A stretch of DNA of 38,716 nucleotides from positions 1 to 38,716 of the forward strand of contig SLRT01000132.1 in NCBI GenBank assembly GCA_007130825.1, read 5' to 3'. The position numbers were made by a program, and so were the translations under genes. The notes under the pieces were generated by a model. It was not told the DNA's origin and made no database searches. It was given only the letters and a program-made list of their open reading frames with translations. Below are positions 26,568-35,040 of the stretch, piece after piece. The DNA is from Syntrophomonadaceae bacterium. Lineage in GTDB: Bacteria; Bacillota; Dethiobacteria; DTU022. Position 1 is the first letter of the stretch. The number at the start of each line of letters is the position of its first letter.

Positions 26568-27326
26568 TCACCTCCTGCAAGCTTGTTCATAAATTTTTTC
26601 CAAGCCGGGCACAAGATCGCCCAATTCAGAGACCAGTGGCTGCCCAAGGCGGGCTCTTTCCAAAATCTGATCTGAAAAAGCGATCATGCCGGCAAAACGT
26701 TCCGGCGGGAGTGAAGCTTGGAGATAAGCGCGGTCTTCGTCACTGCGGATCTTGTTACCAACAAACAATACCTGCTCGATCTCCAGGTCACAGGCGAGCC
26801 GATCCACGGCCAGGGCTGTGCTTACACCCGCCCGTGTCGGTTCGACCACCACCAGCATCATTTTAATCCCGCGGGCAGTACCGCGGGTGAGGTGCTCGAT
26901 GCCGGCGCTCATATCAAGAACGACCGCTTCGCTTCGATCGAGCAGCATGGTGGTAAGTACAGCGTTTAAAAACGAATTCTCCTTACAGTAACAGGCGGAG
27001 CCTCCCTGTTTAATAGCCCCCATTTTAAGAAAACGAAGCAGGCCGTCCTGCAGGGTATAGTTCTCGAGGACATCATCCACATCAGGGTTAAGATCAACCA
27101 GGGTTCCGCCCCCAAAATTTTTAGCGCTTATTACATCCTGCAGTTCAACCAGGGGACGCAAACTATCCAATTTATCCGGATCGAGGCCCAAAACAAGCCC
27201 CAGGTTGGCGTCCGGGTCGGCATCGACTGCAAATACCGGCTTCTTATGAAGAGTAAAACAGCGTACCAACTGGGCGGAAACGGTTGATTTGCCAGCTCCG
27301 CCCTTGCCGGATACAGCGATTTTCAA
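26568..27326 (-). CDS. cooC: CooC-type ATPase for CODH nickel insertion
   Basis: This P-loop ATPase of the MinD/ParA class helps load nickel into CODH (and perhaps ACS, where it is called AcsF). The deviant Walker A SGKGGAGKST is at the N terminus with its signature Lys, DADPDANLGLVLG follows, and the CxC motif typical of CooC is seen in SACYCKENSF. VVEPTRAGVSTALAVDRLACDL and FVGNKI are further family marks. An ORF can be read from GTG at 27335, but that codon is fused to the AAGGAG ribosome site. TTG at 27326, eight bases after the site, gives the usual short L-K-I-A-V-S-G-K start. It is the first gene of the acs operon. The annotation as CooC rather than a general ParA-like ATPase rests on its neighbours and the CxC. 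Confidence 0.93.
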   Translation of the reverse strand: MKIAVSGKGGAGKSTVSAQLVRCFTLHKKPVFAVDADPDANLGLVLGLDPDKLDSLRPLVELQDVISAKNFGGGTLVDLNPDVDDVLENYTLQDGLLRFLKMGAIKQGGSACYCKENSFLNAVLTTMLLDRSEAVVLDMSAGIEHLTRGTARGIKMMLVVVEPTRAGVSTALAVDRLACDLEIEQVLFVGNKIRSDEDRAYLQASLPPERFAGMIAFSDQILERARLGQPLVSELGDLVPGLEKIYEQACRR

Positions 27327-27460
27327 ATATGACACTCCTTAACAGGGCAAAAAAATAAACCCCTGTACATTTTACTTACTTTACTTGTTATCTTCGACAA
27401 TACCGGGCAAAATCCTTTGCCAAACTTAAAGTTGGTACTTTCATAATATTTATACAACAA

Positions 27461-27484
27461 GGGAGCACGGTCACCCGTGCTCCC
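27461..27484 (-). terminator. Hairpin after clpC
   Basis: GGGAGCACGG (27461-27470) pairs with CCGTGCTCCC (27475-27484). On the minus strand it directly follows clpC and leads into TTGTTGTATAAAT, a weak T tract. It probably ends or attenuates the ctsR operon before cooC. The 130 bases after it must hold the acs promoter, but I could not pick a convincing one. Confidence 0.7.
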
Positions 27485-27491
27485 TATTGAT

Positions 27492-29927
27492 TTACTTTTT
27501 CTGAAAGGAAAAGCTTTCTTCGTCATCTATATCTACTTCAACCGTATCACCGGGGGCTATTTTGCCCTGAAGCAGCTCTTCTGAAATGCCGTCTTCGAGG
27601 CGGCGCTGGATTACACGCCTGAGCGGCCGCGCTCCGAAGCTGGGATCGAATCCTTCTTTGAGCAGCATCCCTTTTACATCATCGGAAACCTCAACCTGGA
27701 GACTGTATTCTTGAATTCTCTTGTTTAACTCATCGAGCATCATATCGACAATTTGCCTTATATGCTCTTCGCTTAAAGAGTGAAAAACGATCTGGTCGTC
27801 AACCCGGTTTAAGAACTCGGGGCGGAAGGTTCGCTTCAGCTCATCCATGATCCGCTCTTTCATTTGTTCATAATCGGATTCTTCACTCGAGGCCCCGAAA
27901 CCGACTGCTGCTTTCTTCAGGAATGTGGCGCCGACATTTGAGGTCATTATAATCACCGTGTTCCGGAAATCGACCGTGCGCCCTTTACCATCGGTCAAAC
28001 GCCCATCTTCCAGTATCTGCAACAGGATGTTAAATACATCCGGATGGGCCTTTTCTATTTCGTCAAGTAAAATGACCGAGTATGGGTTGCGTCGTACTTT
28101 CTCTGTCAGTTGCCCCCCTTCTTCATAACCTATATAGCCCGGTGGCGCCCCGATCAAGCGAGCTGTAGTATGTTTCTCCATATATTCGGACATATCTAGG
28201 CGAATAATCGCGTTTTCATCCCCAAATAGCGCTTCGGCCAGGGCACGGCCCAATTCGGTCTTACCCACACCGGTCGGTCCGAGGAAAATAAAGGAACCGA
28301 TCGGGCGCTTGGGGTCTTTCAAGCCTGCCCGGGCGCGGCGTACAGCTCGCGCTACTGATTGCACCGCTTCATCCTGGCCAATTACCCGCCGGTGCAGGGT
28401 TTCTTCCAGGTTCATCAAGCGGGCCGATTCTTCTTCAGCCAGACGTTTTACAGGCACACCGGTCCAGCTGGAAACGATATAGGCGACGTCATCTTCGCCG
28501 ACCTGGGACATGTCGGAAGCACCGACCTGTTTTTCCCATTCTTTCTTTTGGTCATCCAGCTCTTCTTTAAGTTTGTGCTCATCATCGCGCAGCTTGGCCG
28601 CCTTTTCAAATTCCTGGTTGCGCACCGAAGCTTCTTTTTCCGTGCGCAAGTTGGTTAGCTTGTCTTCCACCTCTTTTAAATCCGGCGGCGCAGTGTAGTT
28701 GCGGATACGCACCCGGGAAGCAGCTTCATCGATTAAATCAATAGCTTTGTCAGGCAGGTAGCGATCGGAAATGTAGCGATCGCCCAGTTTTACCGCCGCT
28801 TCAAGCGCTTCGTCGGTAATTTTCACTTTATGGTGGGCCTCGTAGCGATCACGCAGCCCCTTTAGTATTTCGACACTTTCGTCACAGCTGGGCTCACCGA
28901 CGATAATCGGCTGGAACCTCCGTTCCAGGGCCGGGTCTTTTTCAATATGTTTGCGGTATTCATCCATAGTCGTTGCCCCGATACACTGCAGCTCACCACG
29001 AGCCAGGGCCGGCTTGAGAATGTTCGATGCGTCGATGGCCCCTTCAGCAGCTCCGGCCCCGATCAGGGTATGCAGCTCATCGATGAAAACCAGGACGTTA
29101 CCGGCCTGTCGCAGTTCATTCATCAGTTTACGCAGGCGCTCTTCAAATTCGCCACGGTACTTGGTGCCGGCGACAACGGCGGCCAGTTCAATAGTTACCA
29201 CCCGCTTGTCGCGAAGGATTTCAGGCACCTTGCCCTCGATAATGTGATAGGCCAACCCTTCGGCGATTGCTGTTTTACCAACACCGGGTTCGCCGATCAG
29301 GCAGGGGTTGTTCTTGGTCCGCCTGCTCAGGATCTGGACCACCCGTTCTATCTCTTTTTCCCGGCCGATAACCGGGTCAAGCTTTCCATCCCGGGCCAGC
29401 TGGGTCAGGTCACGACCGAAAGTGTCGACGGTGGGAGTTTGGGTCCCGCCCGCTTTCTCGCCTTCAGGCACTTTTCCGACGCCTTCTTCACCGCCCAGGA
29501 GCTGGATTACTTCTTTGCGGGCCTTTTTTAAGTCGATCCCCAGGTTGGAAAGGACCTGAGCGGCAATACCTTCTCCTTCCCGGACCAATCCAAGCATCAA
29601 GTGCTCGGTGCCGACGTAATTATGACCTAGATTTTGACTCTCCTCGATGGCCAGCTCAACAACCCTCTTAGCACGCGGCGTATAGGTGATGCCCTGCTGG
29701 ATAATCTTGTCACCTTTCGGAGCTATCCTCTCTACCTCCTGGCGAACGCGGTTCAAGTCAACGGCCATGTTTTGCAATGCTCGGGCGGCAATTCCTGAAC
29801 CTTCCCGAGCCAGGCCCAAAAGCAGGTGCTCTGTTCCGATAAAATTGTGGTTTAAACGCTTGGCCTCTTCCTGGGCCAAAACCAAAACCTGCTGTGCTCT
29901 TTCTGTAAACCTACCAAACATGAACAT
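27492..29927 (-). CDS. clpC: ATP-dependent Clp protease ATP-binding subunit ClpC
   Basis: This Hsp100 unfoldase feeds substrates to ClpP and, with McsB, handles arginine-phosphorylated proteins. It has about 811 residues. The N domain carries two related repeats ([15 protein letters not shown] and [15 protein letters not shown]). AAA+ module 1 has Walker [10 protein letters not shown] near 212. The middle coiled-coil with UVR motif ([21 protein letters not shown]) marks the ClpC class. AAA+ module 2 has GPTGVGKTE near 550. The C terminus ends with [15 protein letters not shown]. The start is ATG at 29927, six bases after GAGGTG; a GTG at 29936 lies in that site. It ends the ctsR-mcsA-mcsB-clpC operon. 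Confidence 0.97.
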   Translation of the reverse strand: MFMFGRFTERAQQVLVLAQEEAKRLNHNFIGTEHLLLGLAREGSGIAARALQNMAVDLNRVRQEVERIAPKGDKIIQQGITYTPRAKRVVELAIEESQNLGHNYVGTEHLMLGLVREGEGIAAQVLSNLGIDLKKARKEVIQLLGGEEGVGKVPEGEKAGGTQTPTVDTFGRDLTQLARDGKLDPVIGREKEIERVVQILSRRTKNNPCLIGEPGVGKTAIAEGLAYHIIEGKVPEILRDKRVVTIELAAVVAGTKYRGEFEERLRKLMNELRQAGNVLVFIDELHTLIGAGAAEGAIDASNILKPALARGELQCIGATTMDEYRKHIEKDPALERRFQPIIVGEPSCDESVEILKGLRDRYEAHHKVKITDEALEAAVKLGDRYISDRYLPDKAIDLIDEAASRVRIRNYTAPPDLKEVEDKLTNLRTEKEASVRNQEFEKAAKLRDDEHKLKEELDDQKKEWEKQVGASDMSQVGEDDVAYIVSSWTGVPVKRLAEEESARLMNLEETLHRRVIGQDEAVQSVARAVRRARAGLKDPKRPIGSFIFLGPTGVGKTELGRALAEALFGDENAIIRLDMSEYMEKHTTARLIGAPPGYIGYEEGGQLTEKVRRNPYSVILLDEIEKAHPDVFNILLQILEDGRLTDGKGRTVDFRNTVIIMTSNVGATFLKKAAVGFGASSEESDYEQMKERIMDELKRTFRPEFLNRVDDQIVFHSLSEEHIRQIVDMMLDELNKRIQEYSLQVEVSDDVKGMLLKEGFDPSFGARPLRRVIQRRLEDGISEELLQGKIAPGDTVEVDIDDEESFSFQKK

Positions 29928-29951
29928 AATGTTCACCTCTTTTTTCTTTTA

Positions 29952-31013
29952 TCAGTTATTCTGCTCCTGGAATCGCTCCAGGGCTTGTTTGATCTGGAAC
30001 GGTCGTTCCAGCTTTCTTTCATCATGTTCCAATTCTCTCCCGGCCAGTAACTGTAAACAGCCGGGTCGAATCAGGACCAGGAGTTCATTAAGCAATCTGT
30101 GATTGACTTCCCTGACCAGGCCTAAATCGTAGCCCAGGCGCAAATCTGAAATCAGCTGGATCGCTTCCTGCGAACCAAGTAACTGGGCATATTTTAAAAC
30201 CCCCAGGGCACGCCAGGCTTTATCGGCCAGTTCGGCCCTTTTCTTATCGAGCAAAACCTGTCTTGCGTTTTGTTCCTGTTCAATCACCTGGCACATTACA
30301 CTGCCCAGATTGCCTATGATCTCTTCCTCGGTGTGGCCCAGTGTTACCTGGTTGGAAACCTGGGCCAGGTTGCCAATAATTTCGGTCCCTTCACCGTACA
30401 GGCCGCGGACAGTCAGGCCGACCCGGGAAAGAGCTCCCAGGAAGCGATTAATCTGCCCGGTCATAATCAAAGCCGGCAGGTGAAGCATAACCGAAGCTCG
30501 CAAACCAGTTCCGACATTGGTCGGGCAGGCGGTAAGATAGCCGTAATGTTCATCAAAAACGTAATCAAGCTTGCTCTCGATCAGGTCATCGTAGTAACCG
30601 ATATCCCGCCAGGCTTCTTCAAGCCGCAGGCCGGGTAATATAGACTGAATACGCAGGTGATCTTCTTCGTTGATCATAATGCCGACCGCTTCATCGGCGC
30701 GCATTAGCAGTGCCCCGTTACTTGAGTCATTGGCCAGAAAGGGGCTGATCAGGTGCTTTTCGACCAGGGCCTGCTTCTCCAAAGCAGAAATATCTTGCAT
30801 AGGCAGGTAAATAAAATCTGTAAATTTATCCTTGCCTGCTGTTATATCCCTAACCTTTTCCAACACCGCTACGGTTTCCTGTGCTGAAGCCAGGCAGGAA
30901 AACGGATAATCCTTAATATTCCGGGCGGCCCGCACCCGGGAGCTGATCACTATTTCTGCTTCCGGGCCGCCGCCTTCCATCCAGCGGCTCAAGCTGTATT
31001 GAACTTGTTTCAA
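29952..31013 (-). CDS. mcsB: Protein arginine kinase McsB
   Basis: McsB phosphorylates arginines on proteins, marking them for ClpCP and inactivating CtsR. The 353 residues show the phosphagen-kinase fold. IVISSRVRAARNIKDYPF is the ATP-binding arginine region. RADEAVGIMINEEDHLRIQ is a kinase motif, YLTACPTNVGTGLRASVMLHLPAL holds the conserved Cys, and RGLYGEGTEIIGNLAQVSNQ is a further catalytic loop. RDIAGRK-like RxxxR elements are present around the C-terminal third. The start is TTG at 31013, sharing four bases with the mcsA stop (TTGA), so the pair is translationally coupled, fitting McsA as McsB activator. It is 24 bases upstream of clpC. Confidence 0.96.
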   Translation of the reverse strand: MKQVQYSLSRWMEGGGPEAEIVISSRVRAARNIKDYPFSCLASAQETVAVLEKVRDITAGKDKFTDFIYLPMQDISALEKQALVEKHLISPFLANDSSNGALLMRADEAVGIMINEEDHLRIQSILPGLRLEEAWRDIGYYDDLIESKLDYVFDEHYGYLTACPTNVGTGLRASVMLHLPALIMTGQINRFLGALSRVGLTVRGLYGEGTEIIGNLAQVSNQVTLGHTEEEIIGNLGSVMCQVIEQEQNARQVLLDKKRAELADKAWRALGVLKYAQLLGSQEAIQLISDLRLGYDLGLVREVNHRLLNELLVLIRPGCLQLLAGRELEHDERKLERPFQIKQALERFQEQNN

Positions 31014-31609
31014 TCTTGATCACCTTTTTCCGGGTCATCCTCTTCTGTTAGTTCTTTTGGTTCGCCTAATTGCATTTTATTTTCATGCATTTCATCATTT
31101 TGCAGATCACTTTTCATAGCCTGTATCCTGTCACGTAACCTGGCCGCTTCTTCAAATTCTTCATTCTGCACCTTTATCCGCAGTTGCTCTTTTAATTGAT
31201 CCAGTTCGCGTAAATATTTGACCCTGTGCCGGGCACGGACAGGCATTTTTCCAGTATGCAACGAACTGGCATGGATGCGCCGCAAAATTGGTTTCAGGCT
31301 CTTTTCAAAAGCCGTAAAACATTCCCCGCAACCAAGCCGTCCAATTTGGCTAAACTGGGCGAAAGAAAGACCGCAGGCCGGGCACTGTGTTTTTGCAGAA
31401 AGCATCGTCTCCCTACTGCCCAGCACTCCCTGGTCAAGCATGCTCGTAAACAGCTTGTGCAGGGAAAACTGGGGCTCGAACGAAAAATCAAGTTCCTCTT
31501 TTTGCCGGGCACATTGCTCACATAAAAATTCCTCGGTCTGCTTGCCGTCCACACTTTTAATAATATGGATGTTTGCTTCGTTTGTCCGGCACTCCTGACA
31601 GAGCATCAT
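31010..31609 (-). CDS. mcsA: McsA, zinc-finger activator of McsB
   Basis: McsA is a modulator that activates the kinase McsB and senses heat or oxidative stress through its zinc fingers. The 199-residue protein has CxxC pairs in MLCQECRTNEAN and FLCEQCARQ, then CPACGLSF and GCGECF, giving two zinc sites. Near the C terminus it has a UVR motif, IKVQNEEFEEAARLRDRIQAMK, as in ClpC. An acidic tail follows. The start is ATG at 31609 or 31606 (Met-Met), after a weak G-rich site. It overlaps mcsB and follows ctsR by about 48 bases. Confidence 0.94.
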   Translation of the reverse strand: MMLCQECRTNEANIHIIKSVDGKQTEEFLCEQCARQKEELDFSFEPQFSLHKLFTSMLDQGVLGSRETMLSAKTQCPACGLSFAQFSQIGRLGCGECFTAFEKSLKPILRRIHASSLHTGKMPVRARHRVKYLRELDQLKEQLRIKVQNEEFEEAARLRDRIQAMKSDLQNDEMHENKMQLGEPKELTEEDDPEKGDQD

Positions 31610-31657
31610 TTACACTCCCTGCACATCTTGCTCACTATCCTATAATAACTGACGTTC

Positions 31658-32134
31658 TTAATAACCTACCTTCAGCAATTCCTCCATGGCTTCACTGAAC
31701 AGCTTATGCTGCAGTTTTCTAACCTGCTCTCTGCTCATACCGTATGAATCATAAACCCTGTCGCGTATGACAGCCTCAAGCAGGCGGGCTTCTCGCATAG
31801 AGATTATTTTTTCTTCATGCATCCGCTTTAACAACTGCCTTGTTTTGGCCGGCTCGAAAACCCTGCCGTTAATACTGTTAATCACTTCCCGCCAGGGCTG
31901 AACATGCCCCTGATGGATACGGTAAATGCGAATCCACCCTCCACCCCCACGGCGGCTTTCAACAAGGTAACCTCTTTCTAAAGAAAAACGCCGTTCGAGG
32001 ACGTAATTGATCTGAGAAGGAACACAGGCAAACTTGCTCGCCAATTCACGGCGCTGTATTTCGATATAACGTTCTGTGCTCAAGGCCAAAAGCTTTTTTA
32101 TGTATTCTTCGATACAATCTGTTAGGTTTGGCAT
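31658..32134 (-). CDS. ctsR: Transcriptional repressor CtsR
   Basis: CtsR represses clp heat-shock genes and is released on heat or by McsB. From ATG at 32134 it is about 158 residues. The N-terminal winged helix contains IEIQRRELASKFACVPSQINYVLERRF. The beta wing YLVESRRGGGGWIRIYRI has the glycine-rich tip known as the heat sensor. The C-terminal dimerisation part includes REARLLEAVIRDRVY. AAGGT lies nine bases before the ATG. An in-frame TTG at 32158 would place the start upstream of this site and is less likely. Its own operator is at 32164-32180. Confidence 0.95.
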   Translation of the reverse strand: MPNLTDCIEEYIKKLLALSTERYIEIQRRELASKFACVPSQINYVLERRFSLERGYLVESRRGGGGWIRIYRIHQGHVQPWREVINSINGRVFEPAKTRQLLKRMHEEKIISMREARLLEAVIRDRVYDSYGMSREQVRKLQHKLFSEAMEELLKVGY

Positions 32135-32163
32135 ATTTGTTTGACCTTCCCACGACAATTATA

Positions 32164-32212
32164 TCTGACCTTCTCTGACCATAATAATAACCTGCTTTGC
32201 ATTAGCAGGCAA
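32164..32212 (-). promoter_or_regulatory. ctsR operon promoter with CtsR operator
   Basis: On the minus strand, -35 TTGCCT (32207-32212) and -10 TATTAT (32184-32189) are 17 bases apart. Just downstream, GGTCAGAGAAGGTCAGA (32164-32180) is a tandem heptad that matches the CtsR consensus of two GGTCAAA-like units three bases apart. The operator covers the expected transcription start, so CtsR would block initiation and autoregulate the operon. Confidence 0.88.
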
Positions 32213-32317
32213 GTGTTATAAAAAGGCCGGGCGGTTTCCTTGAGCGTATTTTCAGTATTTTTACTGTAAATGCTTCTTTTACTGGCAATTTACGTCGTTT
32301 TTGGTACTTATGTGATC

Positions 32318-33046
32318 TCAGAGATAATCGCCTGAAAGACCTTGCATGTCAACCACTTCACCCTGCCAGCGCACTTCAATAACCCCTTTAAGGTTGTAAA
32401 GCCGGCTGAACAAGCCTTTAAGGTTAGCATCCAGGGGCACTTCAACCAAAAATTCAATATCGATCAGTTCTTCCCCGGTTGCTTCGTGCTGTTCAGGAGT
32501 ATTCAAGTCACTTTTACGGATATTGATCATCATCGCTCCGAGGGTAGCGGCGATACGGCCCAGCAGACCGGGCTGATCAACCGCCCTGACCTGCAGGCTT
32601 TTCAGGCGGCGCCGGAAAAAATATTTCTTCTCGAAACCTCTCAGCATAAGCAGGCTGGCCAAAACAAAAACTGTGGTGACAACCGCCCCCAGGTAAAAAC
32701 CGATACCCACAGCAAGCCCGACCCCGGAGACCACCCAGATCGTAGCGGCAGTGGTCAAACCGCGGATACTACCCCGCTGCTGCAGGATCGTCCCGGCACC
32801 GATAAAACCGATCCCGGTAACGACCCCGGCGGCTATTCTTCCGGGATCTACTTCGAAACCTTCCCCAATCTGGCCGGTAAAACCGTAGGCAGAAACCATC
32901 ATGATTAAAGCCGAGCCGGAACAGACCAGTATATGGGTCCTGAAACCGGCCGGGCGGTTATGGCTTTCCCGTTCAAAACCGATCAAGCCCCCGAGAATTA
33001 TGGTTAAAAACAATCTTACCAATACTTCCCAGTATTCTATGGTCAC
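32318..33046 (-). CDS. MgtC/SapB family membrane protein
   Basis: A 242-residue protein with four or five membrane segments in the first 145 residues. It holds the family signatures GGLIGFERESHNRPAGFRTHILVCSGSALIMM and GVVTGIGFIGAGTILQQRGSIRGLTTAATIWV. A cytoplasmic C-terminal ACT-like domain (about 155-235, VRAVDQPGLLGRIAATLGAMMINI) follows. MgtC proteins are linked to magnesium starvation, but the molecular function is not settled. The start is GTG at 33046, eight bases after GGAGG; an upstream in-frame ATG lies inside trxB. It follows trxB by only 13 bases and is likely cotranscribed. Confidence 0.87.
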   Translation of the reverse strand: MTIEYWEVLVRLFLTIILGGLIGFERESHNRPAGFRTHILVCSGSALIMMVSAYGFTGQIGEGFEVDPGRIAAGVVTGIGFIGAGTILQQRGSIRGLTTAATIWVVSGVGLAVGIGFYLGAVVTTVFVLASLLMLRGFEKKYFFRRRLKSLQVRAVDQPGLLGRIAATLGAMMINIRKSDLNTPEQHEATGEELIDIEFLVEVPLDANLKGLFSRLYNLKGVIEVRWQGEVVDMQGLSGDYL

Positions 33047-33059
33047 AGATAAAGCCTCC

Positions 33060-33983
33060 TCAGGCAAAAACGAACTGGGCTGCCGCGGTGGCCGCAATCG
33101 CCCCGTCTGCAGCAGCAGTGATCACCTGGCGCAGATACTTTTGGCGAATATCTCCGGCAGCGTAAACACCGGGCAGAGAGGTTTCCATCTTTTCATTGGT
33201 AACAATAAACCCATTATTACCAACATCGATTACTTCCTTTTCCAGGTAAGGAGCGTTGGCGGTGCGGCCGGCATAGATAAAAACCCCGTCCACATCGAGG
33301 AAACGATCCGCTCCATCCTGCTTGATCCGCAAGCCGCTGACCTTGTCTTCACCTTCTATTTTACTGACCGTAGTGTTAAAGAGAACTTCTACCCCGGGCA
33401 AACTGAGCACTTTGTCCTGCAGGCTTTTAACCCCGCGAAACTGGTCACGCCGGTGAATCAGGTAAATTTTTGAAGCAAAACGGTCCAAATAAACCGTCTC
33501 TTCGAGGGCGGCATTTCCGCCGCCGACTACGGCCACTTCCCTGTCCCGGAAAAAGGCGGCATCACAGGTGGCGCAGTAAGACACGCCGCGGCCAAGTAAT
33601 TCTTTTTCACCTTCCGCTCCAAGCAGGTTCGGTTCAGTTCCGGTGGCAATTAAAACCGTTTTGCTTTCGTATTCTCCGCCGGAAGTGCTCACTCTTTTAA
33701 TTTCACTATTAAGGGAAGCTTTTTCAATCTCAGCAGTCTGTACAGGAATATTAAAATTAGCTGTCTGCTGTTGTAAAAACATCCCGAACTCGGCCCCGGA
33801 AACCCCTTCCGGAAAAGCCGGGAAATTATCCAATCGGTCAGTGGAAACTATTTCACCGCCGAGCATCATCTTTTCCAGGATCACTACCGATAAACCAGCC
33901 CGGACAGCGTAAAGCGCCGCGGTAACCCCGGCCGGTCCACCGCCGAGTACAACCAGATCATAAAACTGCTTTTCACCCATCAT
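33060..33983 (-). CDS. trxB: Thioredoxin reductase family flavoprotein
   Basis: It transfers electrons from NADPH through FAD to a CxxC disulfide, and on to thioredoxin or a related carrier. The protein has about 307 residues. The FAD-binding VVLGGGPAGVTAALYAVRAGL is at the N terminus. The redox motif CATC is at about Cys137-Cys140. The second dinucleotide fold VAVVGGGNAALEE carries HRRDQFR, which suits NADPH. The C-terminal FAD loop is GVYAAGDIRQKYLRQVITAAADGAIAA. ATG at 33983 or 33980 (Met-Met) both fit GGGAGG upstream. It is convergent with nothing and divergent from the Nfu gene; no thioredoxin gene is adjacent. Confidence 0.92.
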   Translation of the reverse strand: MMGEKQFYDLVVLGGGPAGVTAALYAVRAGLSVVILEKMMLGGEIVSTDRLDNFPAFPEGVSGAEFGMFLQQQTANFNIPVQTAEIEKASLNSEIKRVSTSGGEYESKTVLIATGTEPNLLGAEGEKELLGRGVSYCATCDAAFFRDREVAVVGGGNAALEETVYLDRFASKIYLIHRRDQFRGVKSLQDKVLSLPGVEVLFNTTVSKIEGEDKVSGLRIKQDGADRFLDVDGVFIYAGRTANAPYLEKEVIDVGNNGFIVTNEKMETSLPGVYAAGDIRQKYLRQVITAAADGAIAATAAAQFVFA

Positions 33984-34135
33984 GTAAGCCTCCCAATACA
34001 AATTCCGTTTTTCGCTGCAATAAGTTTATTATGATTGATTCGCTGCACTGTGTCAATTTAATGATTGGATTCTCATAAAACCATACAAGTTCACTTAAAA
34101 GGGCTTTTGGTTAATAGATCTGACCGCTTAAAAAC

Positions 34136-34166
34136 TTGAATATCCATAGGCGGATTATGATATAAT
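34136..34166 (+). promoter_or_regulatory. Promoter of the Nfu gene
   Basis: TATAAT (34161-34166) is a perfect -10. The best -35 is TTGAAT (34136-34141), 19 bases upstream, slightly long. The start would leave a 5' UTR of about 45 bases before the ATG. Confidence 0.6.
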
Positions 34167-34219
34167 AAGGTAACAGTCATACTTAGGTATGCTGAGACTG
34201 AATAAGGAGGCATTAGGAG

Positions 34220-34441
34220 ATGAGAGAACAAGTTGAAAAAGCCCTTGATAAAATCCGTCCGGCCCTGCAGCGGGACGGAGGCGATGTTGAACTGGTCGAA
34301 GTGGGCGACGATGGTACAGTCAAGGTAAGGCTTACCGGAGCCTGCGGAGGCTGCCCGATGTCGACAATTACCCTCAAGCAGGGTATTGAAAAGGTATTGA
34401 TGCAAGAAGTGTCATCAGTAAAAGAAGTAGTCGCCGTTTAA
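34220..34441 (+). CDS. Nfu-type NifU C-terminal domain protein
   Basis: A 73-residue single-domain scaffold that can hold a [4Fe-4S] or [2Fe-2S] cluster between two subunits and hand it to target proteins. It shows [24 protein letters not shown], the cluster-binding CGGCP motif ([20 protein letters not shown]), and a short acidic end. The length fits stand-alone Nfu proteins of Firmicutes. The start is ATG at 34220 with AAGGAGG upstream. It stands alone between its promoter and a strong terminator, so it is a monocistronic gene. It lies near a cysteine desulfurase, which supports a role in sulfur or Fe-S metabolism. Confidence 0.93.
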   Translation: MREQVEKALDKIRPALQRDGGDVELVEVGDDGTVKVRLTGACGGCPMSTITLKQGIEKVLMQEVSSVKEVVAV

Positions 34442-34455
34442 TCAAATGAAATTCA

Positions 34456-34483
34456 AAAAAACCCGGGGCAACCCGGGTTTTTT
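34456..34483 (+). terminator. Strong terminator of the Nfu gene
   Basis: AAAAAACCCGGG (34456-34467) and CCCGGGTTTTTT (34472-34483) form a perfect 12-base stem with a four-base GCAA loop and a T tract. The group II intron remnant starts seven bases later, the preferred target context of class C introns. Confidence 0.95.
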
Positions 34484-34489
34484 ATTTAA

Positions 34490-34765
34490 GTGCGCCCGGG
34501 CATGGGCGTTAACTTGGCGGTGAAAGTCCGCTGCGGGCTTGGCAGTGGGAACCACTGGCTGATGTCAAGGGTCTCTGCCGCGAGGCGGAATTTGAAGGAA
34601 GCCTAAGGCAAAATCCTGGCCCGATGAACAAGAACCGCATACAAGGCTGAACAGGGGGCGACGGCCGCCCTCTGTCACGACTCCGGAAGTTATTTGCCTT
34701 GTAACTGGTGCTGCGGTCCACTTAAATTTACGAGGTTAATGGAAAATATAGCGCACCTTTAGTCC
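34490..34765 (+). mobile_element. Class C group II intron, 5' remnant (domain I)
   Basis: The stretch starts GTGCGCCCGGGCATGGGCG, matching the 5' end of bacterial group II introns. It continues with blocks like those of the Oceanobacillus iheyensis class C intron: GGTGAAAGTCC, AATTTGAAGGAAGCC, GGCAAAATCCTGGCCCGATG, and AACAAGAACCGCATACAAGGCT, in the same order. Similarity fades after about 34740-34765. No reverse transcriptase ORF, domain V or domain VI hairpin follows, so the element cannot splice or move by itself. Its position immediately after a rho-independent terminator is the known insertion preference of class C introns. The 3' boundary is uncertain. Confidence 0.8.
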
Positions 34766-35040
34766 TCGAAGTGATAACAAGCGAAACAACAACTTGGCAT
34801 TATGGTGGAAATTTAACCAGCTGGAATATTAACTGCCAACTCGCTGCTGCTAGTGCCAAGGTAAATTTAAAAGACTGTATCCGTTTAGAGGTTAGAATCG
34901 AAGTGGTGAATAAAACCCAGCTATTAAGTTAATCTTAGCCCTGATGATTAATTACTGCTGATAAAAACTTTGAGATCACTTTTTAACCGATCATTTTGTT
35001 ATTGACAGAAACGCTTGGATTTTAAAGGAGGGCCGGTCAA
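34766..35040. other. Noncoding region before the cysteine desulfurase gene
   Basis: No convincing gene. An imperfect inverted repeat, CTTGGCATTA (34793-34802) and TAGTGCCAAG (about 34851-34860), may be part of the intron wreck or an unrelated structure. TTGACA occurs at 35002-35007 but no -10 fits before the ribosome site AAAGGAGGG, so the promoter of the next gene is not identified. Confidence 0.4.

Noticed and set aside
27336-27460. A specific promoter for the acs operon
   Set aside because: Several partial -35/-10 matches exist with poor spacing; none stands out.
28947-29531. 194-codon plus-strand frame opposite clpC
   Set aside because: Antisense to clpC, low-complexity composition, no domain.
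35002-35030. TTGACA as promoter of the cysteine desulfurase gene
   Set aside because: The position for a -10 falls on the ribosome site AAAGGAGGG and has no TATAAT-like sequence.
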